Part shown: positions 38,462 through 52,165 of the stretch, in pieces
Position numbering within the stretch: position 1 is the stretch's first letter
Layout: every line of letters starts with the position of its first letter
NCBI GenBank assembly: GCA_029379385.1
Contig: CM055614.1
Span: forward strand, 19,201,994-19,265,993
From: Quillaja saponaria
Taxonomy: Eukaryota; Streptophyta; Magnoliopsida; Fabales; Quillajaceae
DNA length: 64,000 nt
Direction: 5' to 3'
Program-made: the position numbers and the translations under genes
Notes under the pieces: model-generated
Seen by the model: the letters and a program-made list of their open reading frames with translations, nothing else
Told to the model about the DNA's origin: nothing
The model's database searches: none

Positions 38462-40007
38462 TGCTGATTCTCAGGGATGCCCTGCACCTCCACTTCCCCT
38501 CTTTGAGATTTGGTTTAGTTTGCTTAATGTGCTTCTGGAGCTCTTATCTTAGGTACAGACTGTAGTTAGTACCAAGGCAAGATTTGGTTCCTTGCACCAA
38601 AGCGTCAATCAATTGCTTTTCTTTCCAAATTCCAAAAGTAAGCCTACTTTTCATTTGAGATTTTTAAAAAAATTATTATATAATAAAATTATGGTGTCCG
38701 ATTATTTTGTTTTTATGTTATCCTTAATACTTATATAATATCAATTTAGATCCTAATTAAAATCTTAAATTTTTTTAATTTATCTCCAAAATTCATACTC
38801 AAAGAGTGAATTTTTTTTTAATAATTTATAATAAAACTACTATTTTTAATAAGTTAATTACAATAAATTGTGAATAGAAAAAAATTATCTACTATTATAA
38901 AGTCAGATATCCCGTCCTTTTTTAATAAAAAGTTTCATGAAAAATTCTTCATATATTTACAACAATTTATACCACTAATTTTTAAACTCCCATTAATGTT
39001 CCTTCAATTTTATTGAAACCCGTGTAATTCTGGCCTTTAGTTTATATTATACAAATTTATTTATATATTTAATTGTGGTTTTTTTCATCAAATTATTATT
39101 TAGTTTGTAATGTTCCCTCTCTGAAATTTTTAGTACTGGTGTTTAATTCTATAGTTTAGGTTAGACATTGCAGATTAAATAGTAATTTGATGGAAAAAAT
39201 ACAGTTGACTTTTATTTATATTTTTATATATTGTATATTTCTAACAAAAATAAAATAAAAACAGTATGCAAAAAACACAACTAAATAAAAAACGGCCAAA
39301 TATTGAAACACAATGTGACACTTGTAATGCAGGCTACACGAGTAGGAAGTAGCCAGACAATACTGATCCCATTAACAGATCCCTTAAGATAATGTTTGAT
39401 TTTCTATAAACTACCCATTTGATGTGATAATGTTGGGTTCCAAAACCCAATCACAATTATTCTAGGGAAACGCACACCAAGCTATTGCTTCCCCCATCAA
39501 ATGATGAAACGATCAAACCTCTTCTTGAAAAAGAAAACTGGGGATGAAACACATCACTGCTTTCAGTTTACAGTTGAGATTATCATTCAGTCTGTCTTTT
39601 TGTCTGGTCTGAGTAGAGTAGAATCTGATACTGAGATGTATATATAGAAAACACTATATTGGGAAAATATAACTAGAAAGCCTGTCATTCACAAATAACA
39701 GGGGAGTAAGATATACATGTTCAGAAGCTGGATTATCCAGCATCTACCATCAATTTTGACCACTTGCCTTGTTCATATTAATAAGCTTACAACTCTGACA
39801 AAATAAAGATGAATTTGAGAAACAATCAAGTCTTTGTTAGATGGAACAGTAGATAGGCGTGTATCAAATACAAACTCTCAGATTCAATATGGCATAGACT
39901 ACATCCCTCACAATACATTAGAACCGAATACTAGACTCATACAAAAAAGTATGATTTCAGTGAGTCACCATCAACAAAAAACCATGACAAGAAGTTGCAT
40001 AACCAAA
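38462..40007. other. Intergenic between TOC34 (3' end) and the B3 gene (5' end)
   Basis: The first few hundred bases upstream of the B3 start (38462-38640) should hold its 5' UTR and promoter; a (GA)n tract at 38340-38357 lies in its first intron. 38660-39340 is very AT-rich and featureless. The right part is the TOC34 3' UTR and flank. Confidence 0.5.
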
Positions 40008-41949
40008 TCAGAACTTGCGATTCCCAGCGCTCACATCTCGTGTCTCCCATGATGGCCTACTCTCCTTCGCGATATCCTTCTTGATGGCACGTTCTATTGG
40101 TTTCATGACAAGGAAAAACTGTTGAGAAAAAAACAAATTGAAGATATTAACAATTCCTCATCAAAGATTAAAAGGAAAGATACAAAATGAAAAAAAAAAT
40201 AAATAAATAATATATAAATATATATATACACAAGGTTCAAAGTTCAAAAGATTACTTGGAGTGCAAATATAAGAGGAATCAATAACTTCCCTCTCTGATT
40301 GGGGTCTGGCCCTTCAATCAATTTCTTGTCAACATAAATACTCTTGCATCCATTCAACACAACTTCAGTGACTGTTTGGACCAAGTATGGAATCCAAGCA
40401 GTCCCGTTTGGAAGAATCTGTCATGAAAAACCAACATGCATCTCCATCACACATTTATGTATAGATCTATTTAGCAATGAAAAAAAGAGGATGGCATGAA
40501 GTAAAGTGCCATGAGGAAAATGCTAACCTTTTCATCACTTCCATTTTTGTTACATCTCCCGCTGTTTTCAGCCAAAATAACAGGAATGGAAGAAGCCTAG
40601 GAAAAAACAAGGCAGATAGAAAAATGAGACCTATAAATAGAAGCAGAAAGAGAGAAGAGGATGCAAAAGAAACACATAATATATATATATATATATTTGA
40701 AACGAATACCAAAATATTAAACACACCACAGCTGCAAATGGACAGTATAATCCAGTTTAAGATAATATAAGTAATAAAGGAAGCAAAAATACACCCATCT
40801 TGATGACTTCAGCATGGACTCCAAACAACCTAACTGTCTATAAAGCACGTAAAAACTACTAAATAGCCAATTTTGTTCTTCCCTTTTATATTCAACTTAA
40901 TTCTTTTTTGTTGATAAGTAGTTTGTAGTGAAGTTCTCCTCAGTTTAGCCAAATTACAAAGCATTTGAAAAAGCACAAGAACACGAATTGGAATGTCGGG
41001 CTTCAAAGCCAGAATCCTAAACATGAGGAAGATATACCTGAGAGTCGTCTTTCTTTAATCCAGCACCATGACGAATAACTTTTAGGAGAGCTTCTGATCT
41101 CTTGGTGAAGAATTCTTCATAAGGAAACCCATCTGGAGGAGAGAGCTGAGCATGTGTAAGCACTACTAACGCCTTGTTCCATATTCCTTTGCCAAAACTA
41201 TCAGTTATAGCTTTCACAACCAGCCTATCCAAGTTATCCACTCTATACACGTCCAGGCGGTCCACATAGATAAGAACATCTATGGTTTTGTTGAGAAGGA
41301 AACTACTCAAACAACCAACAGGTAAGCATCATAGGTATATGAATAGCAAGGCTAAAACACAGTTTGCCTGTTGTTGTACTTATGGAGTTTGAAGCTAAAC
41401 ATACCGTTTAATAATCTCTAGTGCCTGATCATTCACATATCCTCCTTCTATGATTCCAGGAGTGTCAATGACATTAAGTGTAAATCCTGCCCTTGAACGC
41501 GATACCATCACGGGTCTTGGTCCTTCTGACTGTTACAAAAAGAAACAATATCGACAATGAACATGTAGCTAGAAATGCTCAATTCTTTCATCACAAGAAA
41601 AAATAATGTACCTGGAAAGCACTAATAGAAACAGCTCTTTCTCCGATGATTGAGTTCACAGTTGAAGATTTTCCAACACCGCCTTTTCCCATCACAAGTA
41701 TTGTCAATGTGTTTACATTCTACAATAATATATGAAAGAAAAGTCAAACCACAACAATTTAATTAATTTGTAAATGCTGAAGTTTATAAAGAATCACCGG
41801 AGAACACCCAAAAATAAGTGCATATATTTAATTAAGTACAAGAATAGAACCTCCTGCTTAAGCTTTCCCAACAATTCAAGCAGCTTAGTCTGGGTGGCAG
41901 GAGCGAATGTATTGATTCCTGCCCACTCACGAACAATTTGTGATGCCAT
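40008..41949 (-). CDS. TOC34: Translocase of chloroplast 34 (TOC34/TOC33-type GTPase receptor)
   Basis: GTP-binding preprotein receptor of the TOC complex in the outer chloroplast envelope. Seven coding exons: 41949-41851, 41719-41612, 41529-41405, 41302-41038, 40596-40528, 40417-40256, 40118-40008, total 939 bp or 312 residues, matching the usual 300-315. The start MASQIVREWAGINTFAPATQ is the family N-terminus. G1 P-loop GKGGVGKSS is at 44-52, G3 DTPG at 91-94, and the dimer-interface and G-domain block YVDRLDVYRVDNLD is in exon 4. THAQ serves as the G4-like motif. One C-terminal membrane anchor (LLIPLIFALQFFLVM, about 264-282) gives tail-anchored topology with the GTPase facing the cytosol. 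No frameshift is seen. For exon 4, the second of two nearby AGs fits the family (IIKRFLLNKT). A 5' UTR intron is likely. Confidence 0.96.
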
Positions 41950-42790
41950 ATGAAGATTTGTTCTAATGAACAGAAAACCAGTCAGAATAAGTTTTAAGTT
42001 CTACACTAGTAAAATCCATGTCAAACTATCCAAAGGAAAAGTAATCCTGTTTGATAAATCAACAGAAAGAGTTAGTAATGAACATATTAAGAACCCAACT
42101 CTCTTTGTCTGACTGTCTTAACTCTTAAACACAGACAGCATCACCAAACAAGAAAAACTAACATTACTCATGGCAAGTGGGTCAGAAACCTAAAAACCCA
42201 GAAATAAATCTCAAACACTAGTCAAACCCCAACAAAACCCTTGCAGGAAGCCGAGAAATTTGTGTAAATCAGTACAATAAACCCTAGAATAAGGGATACA
42301 TAATATATGGACACAAAACAATGAGCTTTGTGTTTCAAATTTCATACCTAAGGACTTTTATGCGAAAAGCTGCCTCCTATAATGACATTTCACGAGTAAA
42401 AGAAATACAACATATTCATGCTTGTTGAAACTGGAAAAGGAAGCTATTTTAAGGTTGAAAATTGGAGTAAAAGAAAACAAAGACAATTCTTGGAAACCGG
42501 GTAGTGGGTAGTCTAGAATTCCTTTTCCTTTTGACATTAATAGTAAAAAGATGATAAATTTCGTAAAAATAAAACATATGAGTAAATTGGTGCCACTCAC
42601 AGTAGTCGGAAAGAGGAGAATAGCACACCGTTGCTGACTAGAAACTCGGAAAACCAAAAGAATCGACCGTCAAAGCTAATTTCTCCGTCGTAGGGAGTGG
42701 CGCCGGCAAGTGACGGTCAAAACCAGAGGCAAAGGAACAGGGAGGAGAATGAAGAATTCTTTGCGCTAGGAGATAACTTATCATCTTCCG
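41950..42790 (-). other. TOC34 5' UTR and probable UTR intron
   Basis: The leader exon is probably at about 42630-42770, C/T-rich on the minus strand and GC-richer than its flanks. The ATG exon starts right after a pyrimidine-rich stretch near 41960-41980. No other coding potential is supported. Confidence 0.45.
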
Positions 42791-42800
42791 CTCACCGGTT

Positions 42801-42809
42801 CATATATAG
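42801..42809 (-). promoter_or_regulatory. TATA box of TOC34
   Basis: On the minus strand CTATATATG lies upstream of the GC-richer leader region, at the right distance for transcription starting near 42770. Confidence 0.45.
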
Positions 42810-42819
42810 AAAAGATAGT

Positions 42820-43540
42820 GATTCGGACCAAAAACGATGGAGCCCGATATGAAAATAGTTGAGCCCGGCTTTTGAGGCCGAACTAGTAAGAACAAAAAAA
42901 AAGATTAGTGTTACTAAAAAATAAAAAAACAACTGGCAATTTTCTTTAGACATTTAGAAAATTTGATGGAAATTTCTAAAATTCATATTTGGGCAGGAGT
43001 TCAAACTAAAAATTTTAACATTCGAATTCAAAATTTGATTTCAATATTAAATCAAATATAATAATTTTTAGAGTTCAAACTTAAATATTATAGTATTCGA
43101 TTCCATATTTAATCAAATTATTTAATTAAGTATTCGATTTCACTATTTTCTTATTTTAAAATTTTATTTTTTATTTTATGAAAATTGACAGTCATGAATC
43201 TTGAATGAGATTAGGTTCATATCTTTACTCAAACAGTGTGAGAATATTCGTAAGAAATTAAAAAAAAATTATTACTTTAAAATTTTTTAACTATACTTGG
43301 TTACTTAATCTAAACTTATTAGTGGTTAGTGTTAATATGGTATTATTTTGTGTTTAAAACTATTTATAAATTTTTTATTTGTGTCTATTTCAATTGTACC
43401 TGTGTTACTTATAGTTTGTGATGATGCTCATAAAACTTTAATATCCACAAACCTTGGTTCTAAATTTCTTAGTTTAATTTTATTCATATTTTTTAAACAT
43501 AAAAGTTGTAGATAAATGTCATTTCTTGTAAAGATCAAAG
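42820..43540. other. AT-rich intergenic DNA
   Basis: Nothing beyond short AT-rich repeats, such as three ATTCGATTTCA/ATATTTAATCAAA-like phrases at 43020-43145. Confidence 0.5.
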
Positions 43541-43549
43541 TTTGTCATG

Positions 43550-45100
43550 AACTTTATCTTCCGGTTCATGCAAAAGACTCGGATGACTCTAATTTCTCCT
43601 TGGAGGTTTTAAGGGGGCAACTGCATCTCAAAAGATAGAAGTTAGAGGAAGTTAATTAGACCATTGATGCTTTACTGACAAAGATCAATGAGTTTTTTTT
43701 TTTTTTTTTTTTCAGAGGACTGACGTCCTTGACAACATTATCTTCTATTTGAAGGAACAGAAGAAATAAGCAGTGTTCCTTAATGTCAAAGAAGATGACA
43801 ATAAAGGATCAAAACTTTTCCATTAATAATGTATCTCATTCTTGTATTTTGATTATTATTATTTTTAACTTTCCTCCTTTATTTTGACTGTTATTTGACC
43901 TAGATATTCTCTGATATTTGGTGATTCATTTTTTATTTATCAAAGTTTTCTAAAATTTTATGTTTAATTATTTGCTAACCACAAAAAAGGGGAGAAAAAT
44001 ATTTGAAACATTTGAATGTTGGTATCTAAGTTAAACATGGGGAGCAAAATGTGCTAAAACATAAATTTATGATTCTCATACTCACGGGAGCTTTTCTCTT
44101 GAAAATTCTTCATTTTTCTCCTACAAATATTAAGTATTTTGTAATCATAAAAAAATGTGGAGATTGTTGAATCAATTGGGTTTTTGATATCATTATTTAA
44201 ATTTGATTTTGATGATTACTGAATAATTAATAAATAATGCAAAGATAATTCAACTTGGCAACTTTATTTCGTTTGCATATACAGTATCAATGAAGTTTAA
44301 TGTATCAGCTGAGTGGTCAAACTCAATGAAAATCAATCAAAAGATCAATCAGCCACTTTGCATTTATACAACATCATTACCATCAAACTCAAGTAGTTGT
44401 ACTTGTCTCTCCACTTCTTAGTAGTGAGTTTGTACCAAAATAAAATAAAATTGGACAACATCATTTCATTCAAGTCAACTGAAACAATTACCTGAAGAAA
44501 ACTTCTTATCAGTTGAAATCTTCATCATGGCTAAATCGAGAAAATGAGTCAAGATCAGAATGAAGAGTTGAAGGATTCAATCAATATGAATATGCTGAAG
44601 TATGTCTCCCAATCAGCAGAAGGAAGAAATTCAAAAGTAAGTTGAATTATCATTGCTAAAGACTTCTAGTATTTGTCTCAACATCTAAAGGAGTCACAAG
44701 ACGTTGGCATTTCGTTTTACAGCTGAAGAGAGTACTACAATGAGTCAATTAATTTTTTTCAATAAGTTGAATAACTCAAAACGCATTGCATTACTTAAAT
44801 ACTAGCTAGCTGAATCTTTTTATCAATTGAAGACTTATGTTCAACTGAAGATGTGTCAATCAACTGAATTATTTGACTTATTCATTCGAACATTATTGTG
44901 GAAGATTCAATTGACTATTCATCATCTTTCCTCAAGTTGAAATCTTTTCAAAAATATATTTTTTGTGCTAAAATTAACAAGAAGACAAAACATAACAAGT
45001 AAGTGTAAGGAATTTGATTATACCGGGTGCAACGAAAATTAATTTTTTTTGACATAACCAAATCTCAAGGATGTGCTCTATTGCTTATGAACCGAGATTT
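43550..45100 (+). mobile_element. Ty1/copia-like remnant with probable start of 3' LTR at 44165
   Basis: A phrase like the end of a copia (SIRE/Maximus-type) element, ACCACAAAAAAGGGGAGAAA near 43980, and a polypurine-like AAAAAAATGTGGAGAT precede TGTTGAATC at 44165, a typical LTR start. The following 900 bp or so contains repeated TCAACTGAA/GTTGAA phrases as seen in such LTRs. The upstream part (43550-43800) may be decayed coding sequence, but no motif can be read. The right end is not identified. Confidence 0.4.
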
Positions 45101-47507
45101 TCTATTGATATAATAAATAGAAATTACCTTCGTGAAATGATTAGGACAATCTTAATTTGATCCACAAAGTTGTATAATGTGTACAACCTCTAAGCTGTAT
45201 CGACAGCGAATGAATCAATCAAGAGCTCCAAGATGGGTAGCCAAAACCTCATTATGTGCTAGTATAAGTGTTGAGATTTTCTCGTGTTCTCACAAACTAC
45301 TTAATTTGTCAAAATTCTTTAATACAGATAATTTTGGCTTTCTCTATGGTTTTATTTTTTAATATAAAAGCTATGCACTAACTTTTCTTGAACTCTTACC
45401 TCAATTAAATAAAATTAATTAATTATTAAACTATAAGTAAGATCAATCCTAATTATAGAGTTTTAGTCAAAATAAGACAATTCTACTTTAAACTTCAAAT
45501 ATGATGCAGGGCTTATTTGTTCTAAAATATGAGCAAAAACTCCTGAAGTATATGTGTTTAACAAGGATGAAAATTCATAGCAGTTTTGAAGTATACCAAA
45601 AGATTGAAAGACCATGAATTCAGAATGTCACACACATAGTTAAATAGCCAAACTAGCAACAGCTGATAGTGTTATTGCAGACAACTAAAACAATGATCCA
45701 ACAGAAAAATAGTCATGAGGAAACTGAAACTCATAAAGAAAGTTGAATACGTTTGATTAGCTTATAATAATTTTTGGTAATAGATATTGCAAATTTTTTA
45801 ATTTTTTTGAAGAGATTGCACTTTACTGGTTAGATGCCTACGAAGCACCTTTAGTAATATGGGCCTAATTCTAATTATAACGATAGAATAAAAGAAGACA
45901 TCACAAAGTTTTCAAAAGATGTGAGATAAAATTAATCAAAAAATATTTTAGGATAAAACTAATTTAAAAAAGTAATAATTTATAGATATAAATGTGCTTA
46001 ATTTATTCCGACTGTTATTAGTATTTAGAATAAAAATTATTGATATAGTTTAAAATATAATATTCTTAATATATGTGTACATGCTAAAAAGATTTTCTGT
46101 TTACTATTAACAGAATATTTACATAATAAAAAAAAAAGTTCAAAATTGTATGCATTCTTCCCAAAGGTTTTCTATTTTCAGCCGTGGAGCCAGATATTAA
46201 GTATTAAGGGGCAACTAAAATTTTAGATAAACATATTCTAATATAATAATCTCAAAAAAATAAAATTAAAATAAAAACATAATAAACTCAATAATTTATA
46301 AAATATAATAAAATATTTGAAGTTACAAAAAAAGAATAGAAGTTTTTACATATTAATTTTATAGTCTTGTAGTCTAAAGAGTAAAAATATTATTTGATTT
46401 TACATTTGGAGCGTCCAAGGTATTAACCAAGTTTAATTACTCAATAATGGAAATGAGTCTGCCCTGCATGGGTTACTGATCTTTTGTTATATGATTGTCT
46501 ATGTTTCCAGATTTTTTTAACTCTTGGTTCTGCTACTTCATTTAAAATAAAAACAAAGACAGATACTGTGGACAATCGCTTTACCACATCCACAACCAGT
46601 CAGGAAATTGCTGCATTTAGAGAAGTCTGGTTCAAGTTATTTGAGTTAGCAGTGTTACATAACTTGTCTGAGAGCTACTTTCTGAACAATCCATTTCCAA
46701 ATAATAAGTATGTATTTTAATGACTCTTTCAAACTATATATCGACCTGACCTGGGTTCTTAATGTATAAAGCTGCCTATTTGAAACATTTCAGAAATTTA
46801 CAACCTTAGGAATCAGGAATACTTGAAGGTCTTTCCAACAGAAACTCAAAGAAACCAACAAAATGGATGATATGCAGTTGTGGTTCGTAGATCAAATGAT
46901 TTAATCTCTCAATAGTGGATCACCACAGCTTTAAGCAAGATTCTAAGAAAATTCTGGGGATGAATGGGAAATGGATGAAAAATGGCTTATTTGACATTGT
47001 TCCCAGATCACTATGCTTGTAAAAGACAACAACTGCAAATTAACAACTTCATAGTTTAAACAGCATAACGAAACAGAAAAAAAACAGAGATCTTTAAGAT
47101 ACATAATATTAAGGATATTCATTAGAAAACAACAACTTCCTTTGGATATTAGCTTCCAAGAGATGAATCTTATATCTATTTGGTATGCAACTGAATAATA
47201 ACTCCAAACTGTTCATGACAGTCCAAAAGTGCATCAACTCATACATATTTACTATGTGAGAAATGATGATTATTTTCTTCACCTATTGGATGGAACCAAC
47301 ACAAATAAGGACCTAATCATTCTAGTAAATATGTTGTATCTTTAATTTATAAACAGAAAGAAAAAAAAAAAAAAAAAAAGAAGAAGTTCATGTGCCCTTT
47401 TAGATGCTACAATGCAAATAATTTGAAAGCAAATAACACAAGAAAAAAAAATTAAGAGAAATCACCATAGATAAGAACTGCAAGTAATTCCATCTTAAGA
47501 CATTAGC
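45101..47507. other. Intergenic DNA left of the NBS-LRR gene
   Basis: Mostly AT-rich. One exon-like plus-strand segment lies at about 46509-46712 (open frame with FREVWFKLFELAVLHNLSES, a preceding TTTCCAG and a following GTATGT). A poly(A) run lies near 47361. The last 200 bp or so is probably the 3' UTR of the NBS-LRR gene. Confidence 0.4.
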
Positions 47508-50500
47508 TCATGTTATTATCTCTTCGTCAACCTGAATGCAATGTATATGAGCAATCTTATGCCAATCCTCTCCTTTCTCCTTTTGGCATCGTTGTTTAAG
47601 AGGAGGACAGTCACCCACGATTTCTAGAAATGACAGGGACCTGGGCAGACCCTCCTCTGGCAAGCATTGGAGTTTGGGGCAATCAGTAATACTTAGTTTC
47701 CTTGAGAGATGCTAGGCAAAGCATGCCCTTGTGGTTAATTGATTTCAGATTCCAACATTTATAGAAGGAAAGAGTTGAAAGAGAGGTGGGGAGCAGCCCT
47801 TCGTCTGGAAAGGACTCCACATTATCATATCCGCAGCTAATATAGAAGGACTGCAGCGAATGAAGTCTGCATAAACCCCAATCCATGCGGGAGGCTACAA
47901 GTTTGGAACAACGAGAGATGGAAAGATGTTTTATTCTGGGGGGCAAACCCCCTTCTGGAAATGAGTTAACTAGTGGACAATCTATCAATATTAGTTGTCC
48001 AAGAGAAGGAAGGAGGGTGTGCATTTGTTCAGGAAGCGACTTCATATTTTCCATATCTTGAATATGACACCATTCAAGTTTGGGGGCAGAAATTCCTCCA
48101 TTTCCAAACGAAACAAATTTAGAGCAACCCCGTATACGTAGCCAACTGAGAGATGTCATAAACTCTTGACCTTCCTCTGAATTTGAAAGGGTTTCAAGAT
48201 ATTTACAACTATATAAGAAGAGTTTCTGAAGCTTTGGGAAGAAGTTTAGTGAGAAGGAACGGAGAGAGTCACAGCTATCTTTTACATACAGCTGTTTAAG
48301 AGAAGTGTAGCAATTGCACATAGGCAGTTCCACATCTGGGCAATTAACGATGCTCAATCTCTTGACACTCAGGTTGTTGATCAAAATTTTCCAAAGCAAA
48401 GAATCAGGGATGCCGCTCCCACGTATTTCAACAGTAGCCAATGTCGATGGCAGATGTTTCAGCAGCACCGTTTTGCATTCCTTTAACTCAAGATTTTCCA
48501 TAACTGGAGCCCTAGGAATTGAAGACTCTAGCTGGTGGCACCTGTCAATCACTAGTTTTGTTAAACAAGGAAGGTGTTGGGGTACTTTCCCCGTGAGCTT
48601 TGGACAATTTTGTATATGAAGCTCTTGAAGACATGCGAAAGCTGCACCTTGAATATGATCTTCAAAACAACACCAGTCTTCCCATTCCAACATATCCCGA
48701 AACTCCAAAATTTCAAGGGATCCAAAAGGTCGAACAATTGATGATGAATTGTTCCCATAAAACTCGGGACCAATTGCCACTACTCCATCCAAACCAGAAA
48801 ATGAGAGTTCCTTTAAAAAGGGCAATTGCCCAAGTTGTGGCAAGGAGAAACAGTACTTGCAGCCACTCAGCTCAAGAGATACGATTGTGAACAATGAACC
48901 ATCAGAAAACCAGTCTGGAAGTCTTGTTCCACCGTAGTTCCTAATTGTTAGCCTTTTCAAGTTTGTATGAGGTTTGAGCTTCTCTAATACATCCCTTTCA
49001 CTTATTGAGCTTTCATTCTTTTCACTCCATCCTAACTCTATTGTCTCCAGGTACTTTTTGTTCTTCAGATTGGCCATTACAGCATCTATTGGGAAAACTA
49101 CGTTCTGAAGCTGAAAAATTGAAAGTTGTCCCCGAAGACTGTCGAGTTGGCCCAACTCCTTGATACTAGACCCACTACATTTGCTCACATAAAAAGATGT
49201 CAAAGTTTGAAGATTTCTCAACTTCCCCAAGTGCATAGGCTTCTTGTTTACGCTAGTTCCAATAAAATTGAGATGACGGAGATTGACAAGTCTATGCATG
49301 TCTGAGGGTAACTCTTCCAACAATTTACACTCATTCAGCTTCAATGTCTGTAAGTTGTAAAGTAGACACGTGGAATCAGGTAACTTTTTGATTCCAGTCC
49401 AAGAGAGATCCAAATAACGTAGATGTTTAAGATTTCCTATAGAGTCTGGCAGCTCCTTGATAGTTAAAATAGCCACTCAAAGATAATGACCGTAAGCACT
49501 TATTTGTAGACAAAAGATCACGTGCTATCTTCCCCGACATCCAACGAAATTCCATTCCATGGTTCAAACTTAATGGTAGGAACGTGCGTAATCTATCAGC
49601 TTTATATATAGCCTCAAACCTTTTAGATGCTTCACGTTGTTTTCTTAAATATGAAAAATGATGAGCCTTCTTTGTTATGTATTGTGCTTCATCTCCCTCT
49701 AACCTAAAACATACTTCACCAGATACAAATTTTGCCAAATCATTAAGAAGGTCATGCATGGCAAAACATAATGTGTTGTTTCCCTGATTGCTGGAAGAAA
49801 CACCTCAATAGTAGATCAGAAAAGTACTCATTGCCTACATCTTCAATTCTCTTATTCTTGTGGGAAACCTGCAAAAAGTTCTCAGCCATCCACAATAGGA
49901 TTAAATCCTCCTTGTCAAATGCATAACCTTTTGGAAATAAGGAACAGTAAGCAAAACATCTTTTAAGATGAGAGGGTAGGTAATGATAACTCAATCTTAG
50001 AGCCGGGATAATGTTGCTCTCATCATGCGGCATATTCCATATGTCACTTGTCAAAATATTCTCCCATTCTGCAGGACATAATTTTGTGTATAAGAGACTC
50101 CCTAGTGTTTTCAATGCTAAAGGCAATCCTTTGCATTTTTCAACGATCTTTCTACCAATTGGTTCAAGACTTGGATTTGCATTACGATATCTTTTCTCGA
50201 AGGCATGATTAGCAAATAATAACCAGCAATTTTCATCCAATAATTCTTTTAGATGATGTATTTGAGCAGAGTGCATGGTTGATGCAACTCTTTGACTGCG
50301 AGTGGTTACAAGGATCTTGCTTCCCAAAACCCCATAACTAAAAGTACTGCACAAGACCTCCCAATTAGACTGACACTCATTCCAAACATCATCCAGAATG
50401 AGAAGAAATTTTTTCTCCATCAATTTATCTTTCAGTTTTAAGTTGAAGCGTGTTTAGGTCCCTAGTATCATCATTTGACAAAGTTAGTGCCTCAAGAATT

Positions 50501-51249
50501 GCTCTTGTTACCCGTGTAACATCAAATTCTTCGGAAACACACACCCAAGCTTTGAGGTCAAATTGATCTTTCACCCTGTTATCCTTGTATACAAGCTGGG
50601 CAAGGGTGGTCTTTTCCCAACCCACCCATGCCCACTATAGTGAATGACAGATGGGTGATTGCCACTCTCATCCTCAGACAACAAAAACTTTGTTATCACT
50701 TCTTTATCATCATCTCTACCGTATATCGAAGATTCATCTACCAATGATGAGGATGGCAATCTTGGTGAAAATTTCCTGCCAACTCCAACTCCATCACCAA
50801 CACCCCTGCTTTTTTTCAGTTCAAGTAATTCAACTTGGTTTGATAGATACTCAAGGTCGTTAAGGACGTCTTCTATTCTTGATTCTATTTTCTTCTCAAA
50901 TGGATTAACATAAACATTGGTGATGAAGTTTCTTACCTTGCTTGTAGTGGTCTCAAATTCAGCTTCAGACTTTCTTTCGGAGACTTCAGTTTCGATCTCA
51001 TCCAGAAGGTCCTCTGCCTCACTAAACAGCATCTTTGACCTCATCAAGCCATGCTTTCACACTTGGATTTCTCATCTGCTTTTCCTCTGCATCATTGAAC
51101 ACTGAATTGATGGATAACAGCTTAATTTTCAACTTTTTCAGCAACTGATCCTTGAGCTTTCCACCTCGAAAGAACGACACTACCTCAGGAGAAGCCAACC
51201 TGTTAAAGGCCACCTCAAGGAAGGCAGAGAGAACCAATTCTCCAGACAT
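47508..51249 (-). CDS. CC-NBS-LRR disease-resistance protein (RPP13-like type 1), single exon, seven +1 frameshifts
   Basis: Intracellular immune receptor of the CNL class. Read across the shifts it is one exon of 3742 bp; taking out seven single bases gives exactly 1245 codons, full length for this type. Order: Rx-type coiled coil (start [20 protein letters not shown]; then [28 protein letters not shown]), NB-ARC with P-loop (split by two shifts), RNBS-A ([14 protein letters not shown]), kinase 2 ([11 protein letters not shown]), RNBS-B ([10 protein letters not shown]), GLPLAL, RNBS-D ([15 protein letters not shown]), MHD ([12 protein letters not shown]), then about 20 leucine-rich repeats ([20 protein letters not shown] onward) and a tail ending [13 protein letters not shown]. 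Shifts lie near 51021, 50640, 50613, 50438, 49783, 49467 and 47701. All domains are otherwise intact. It may be a functional gene with assembly errors, or a very young pseudogene; effector specificity cannot be inferred. Confidence 0.92.
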
Positions 51250-51302
51250 GATAGTATTTTCTGCAGAAAATAAAAATTCAACAGACAGAAGCTCTTGCAA
51301 AC

Positions 51303-51326
51303 AGGATATATATATATATATATATG
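51303..51326. repeat. (TA)n microsatellite upstream of the NBS-LRR gene
   Basis: About 11 TA units, 55-80 bases upstream of the start codon. It may overlap the core promoter, as a TATA-like run at this distance would fit. Confidence 0.7.
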
Positions 51327-51329
51327 CAT

Positions 51330-52160
51330 ATATGCCTCAGTATTGTCAATGCTTGATAGAAAACAAACAAATGGTCGCTTTCTTAATTCTTGAACTCAGT
51401 GGATAATCTTATCTTATCTTTTGTCTATACAGTTGATGAATAACATAAACAAACGAAATACTATTCATTTTAATGACGTGGTGGTCATGAGTAACATAAA
51501 TTCAGCAAGTTAATTTCTTTTTTAATGTACATTAATTTTGACTAATTGACGGTTTGATATGTCTTTTTTCATAATTTATTTATTTTTTTACATGTTTAAT
51601 CTAAATCATTTATTATATTATACATAATACAACCAATACATAGTAACTAAATTAAATGATAAAGTTTAAAAATAATACTTACAATTACCTATATTTATTT
51701 TCTTGCCTATTGATTAGCTTCCATATAATAGATTTTTTTTTTTTTATAGAACTTGTAGTTTTATACATATTAATTTGTATAATTTATAAATATAATTTAA
51801 TTTATATAACTTAATTGGTCATAATTAAATATAAATATTTAAAAACAAAAATAACAAATTTTATTAGTTATACTTTTTAAATTGAAAAAATATGATCTCT
51901 TAGTAAATACTAAAAAAAAACATTTAGAAAGAAAAATAATTAAAATAAAATTTATTTCTTTTATGAATTAAAAATTACATATTACTAAATATATATTTTT
52001 GTTAATTCTTGATAATTTTTTTTTCTTTTTCAATTGACATTAAGAAAATCTTTTAAAATATATATAAAATATTGAAGTTTGTAGGATACGGTATCTAAAA
52101 ATATCGAAAGTATCTGACTGTATCATTCGTTATTAGTTTTATGCCTATTCATATTTAGTC
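51330..52160. other. AT-rich flank of the NBS-LRR gene
   Basis: The proximal part is presumably promoter. 51480-52090 is almost pure AT with no readable feature. Confidence 0.5.
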
Positions 52161-52165
52161 TATAT

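Noticed and set aside
40467..40770. Open frames of 85-97 codons on both strands near TOC34 exon 5
   Set aside because: They cross the splice sites of TOC34 and consist of intron sequence and microsatellite.
47508..51249. Calling the NBS-LRR locus an old pseudogene
   Set aside because: All breaks are single added bases, every domain is intact and the total length is in frame after removing them. Old decay would look more varied.
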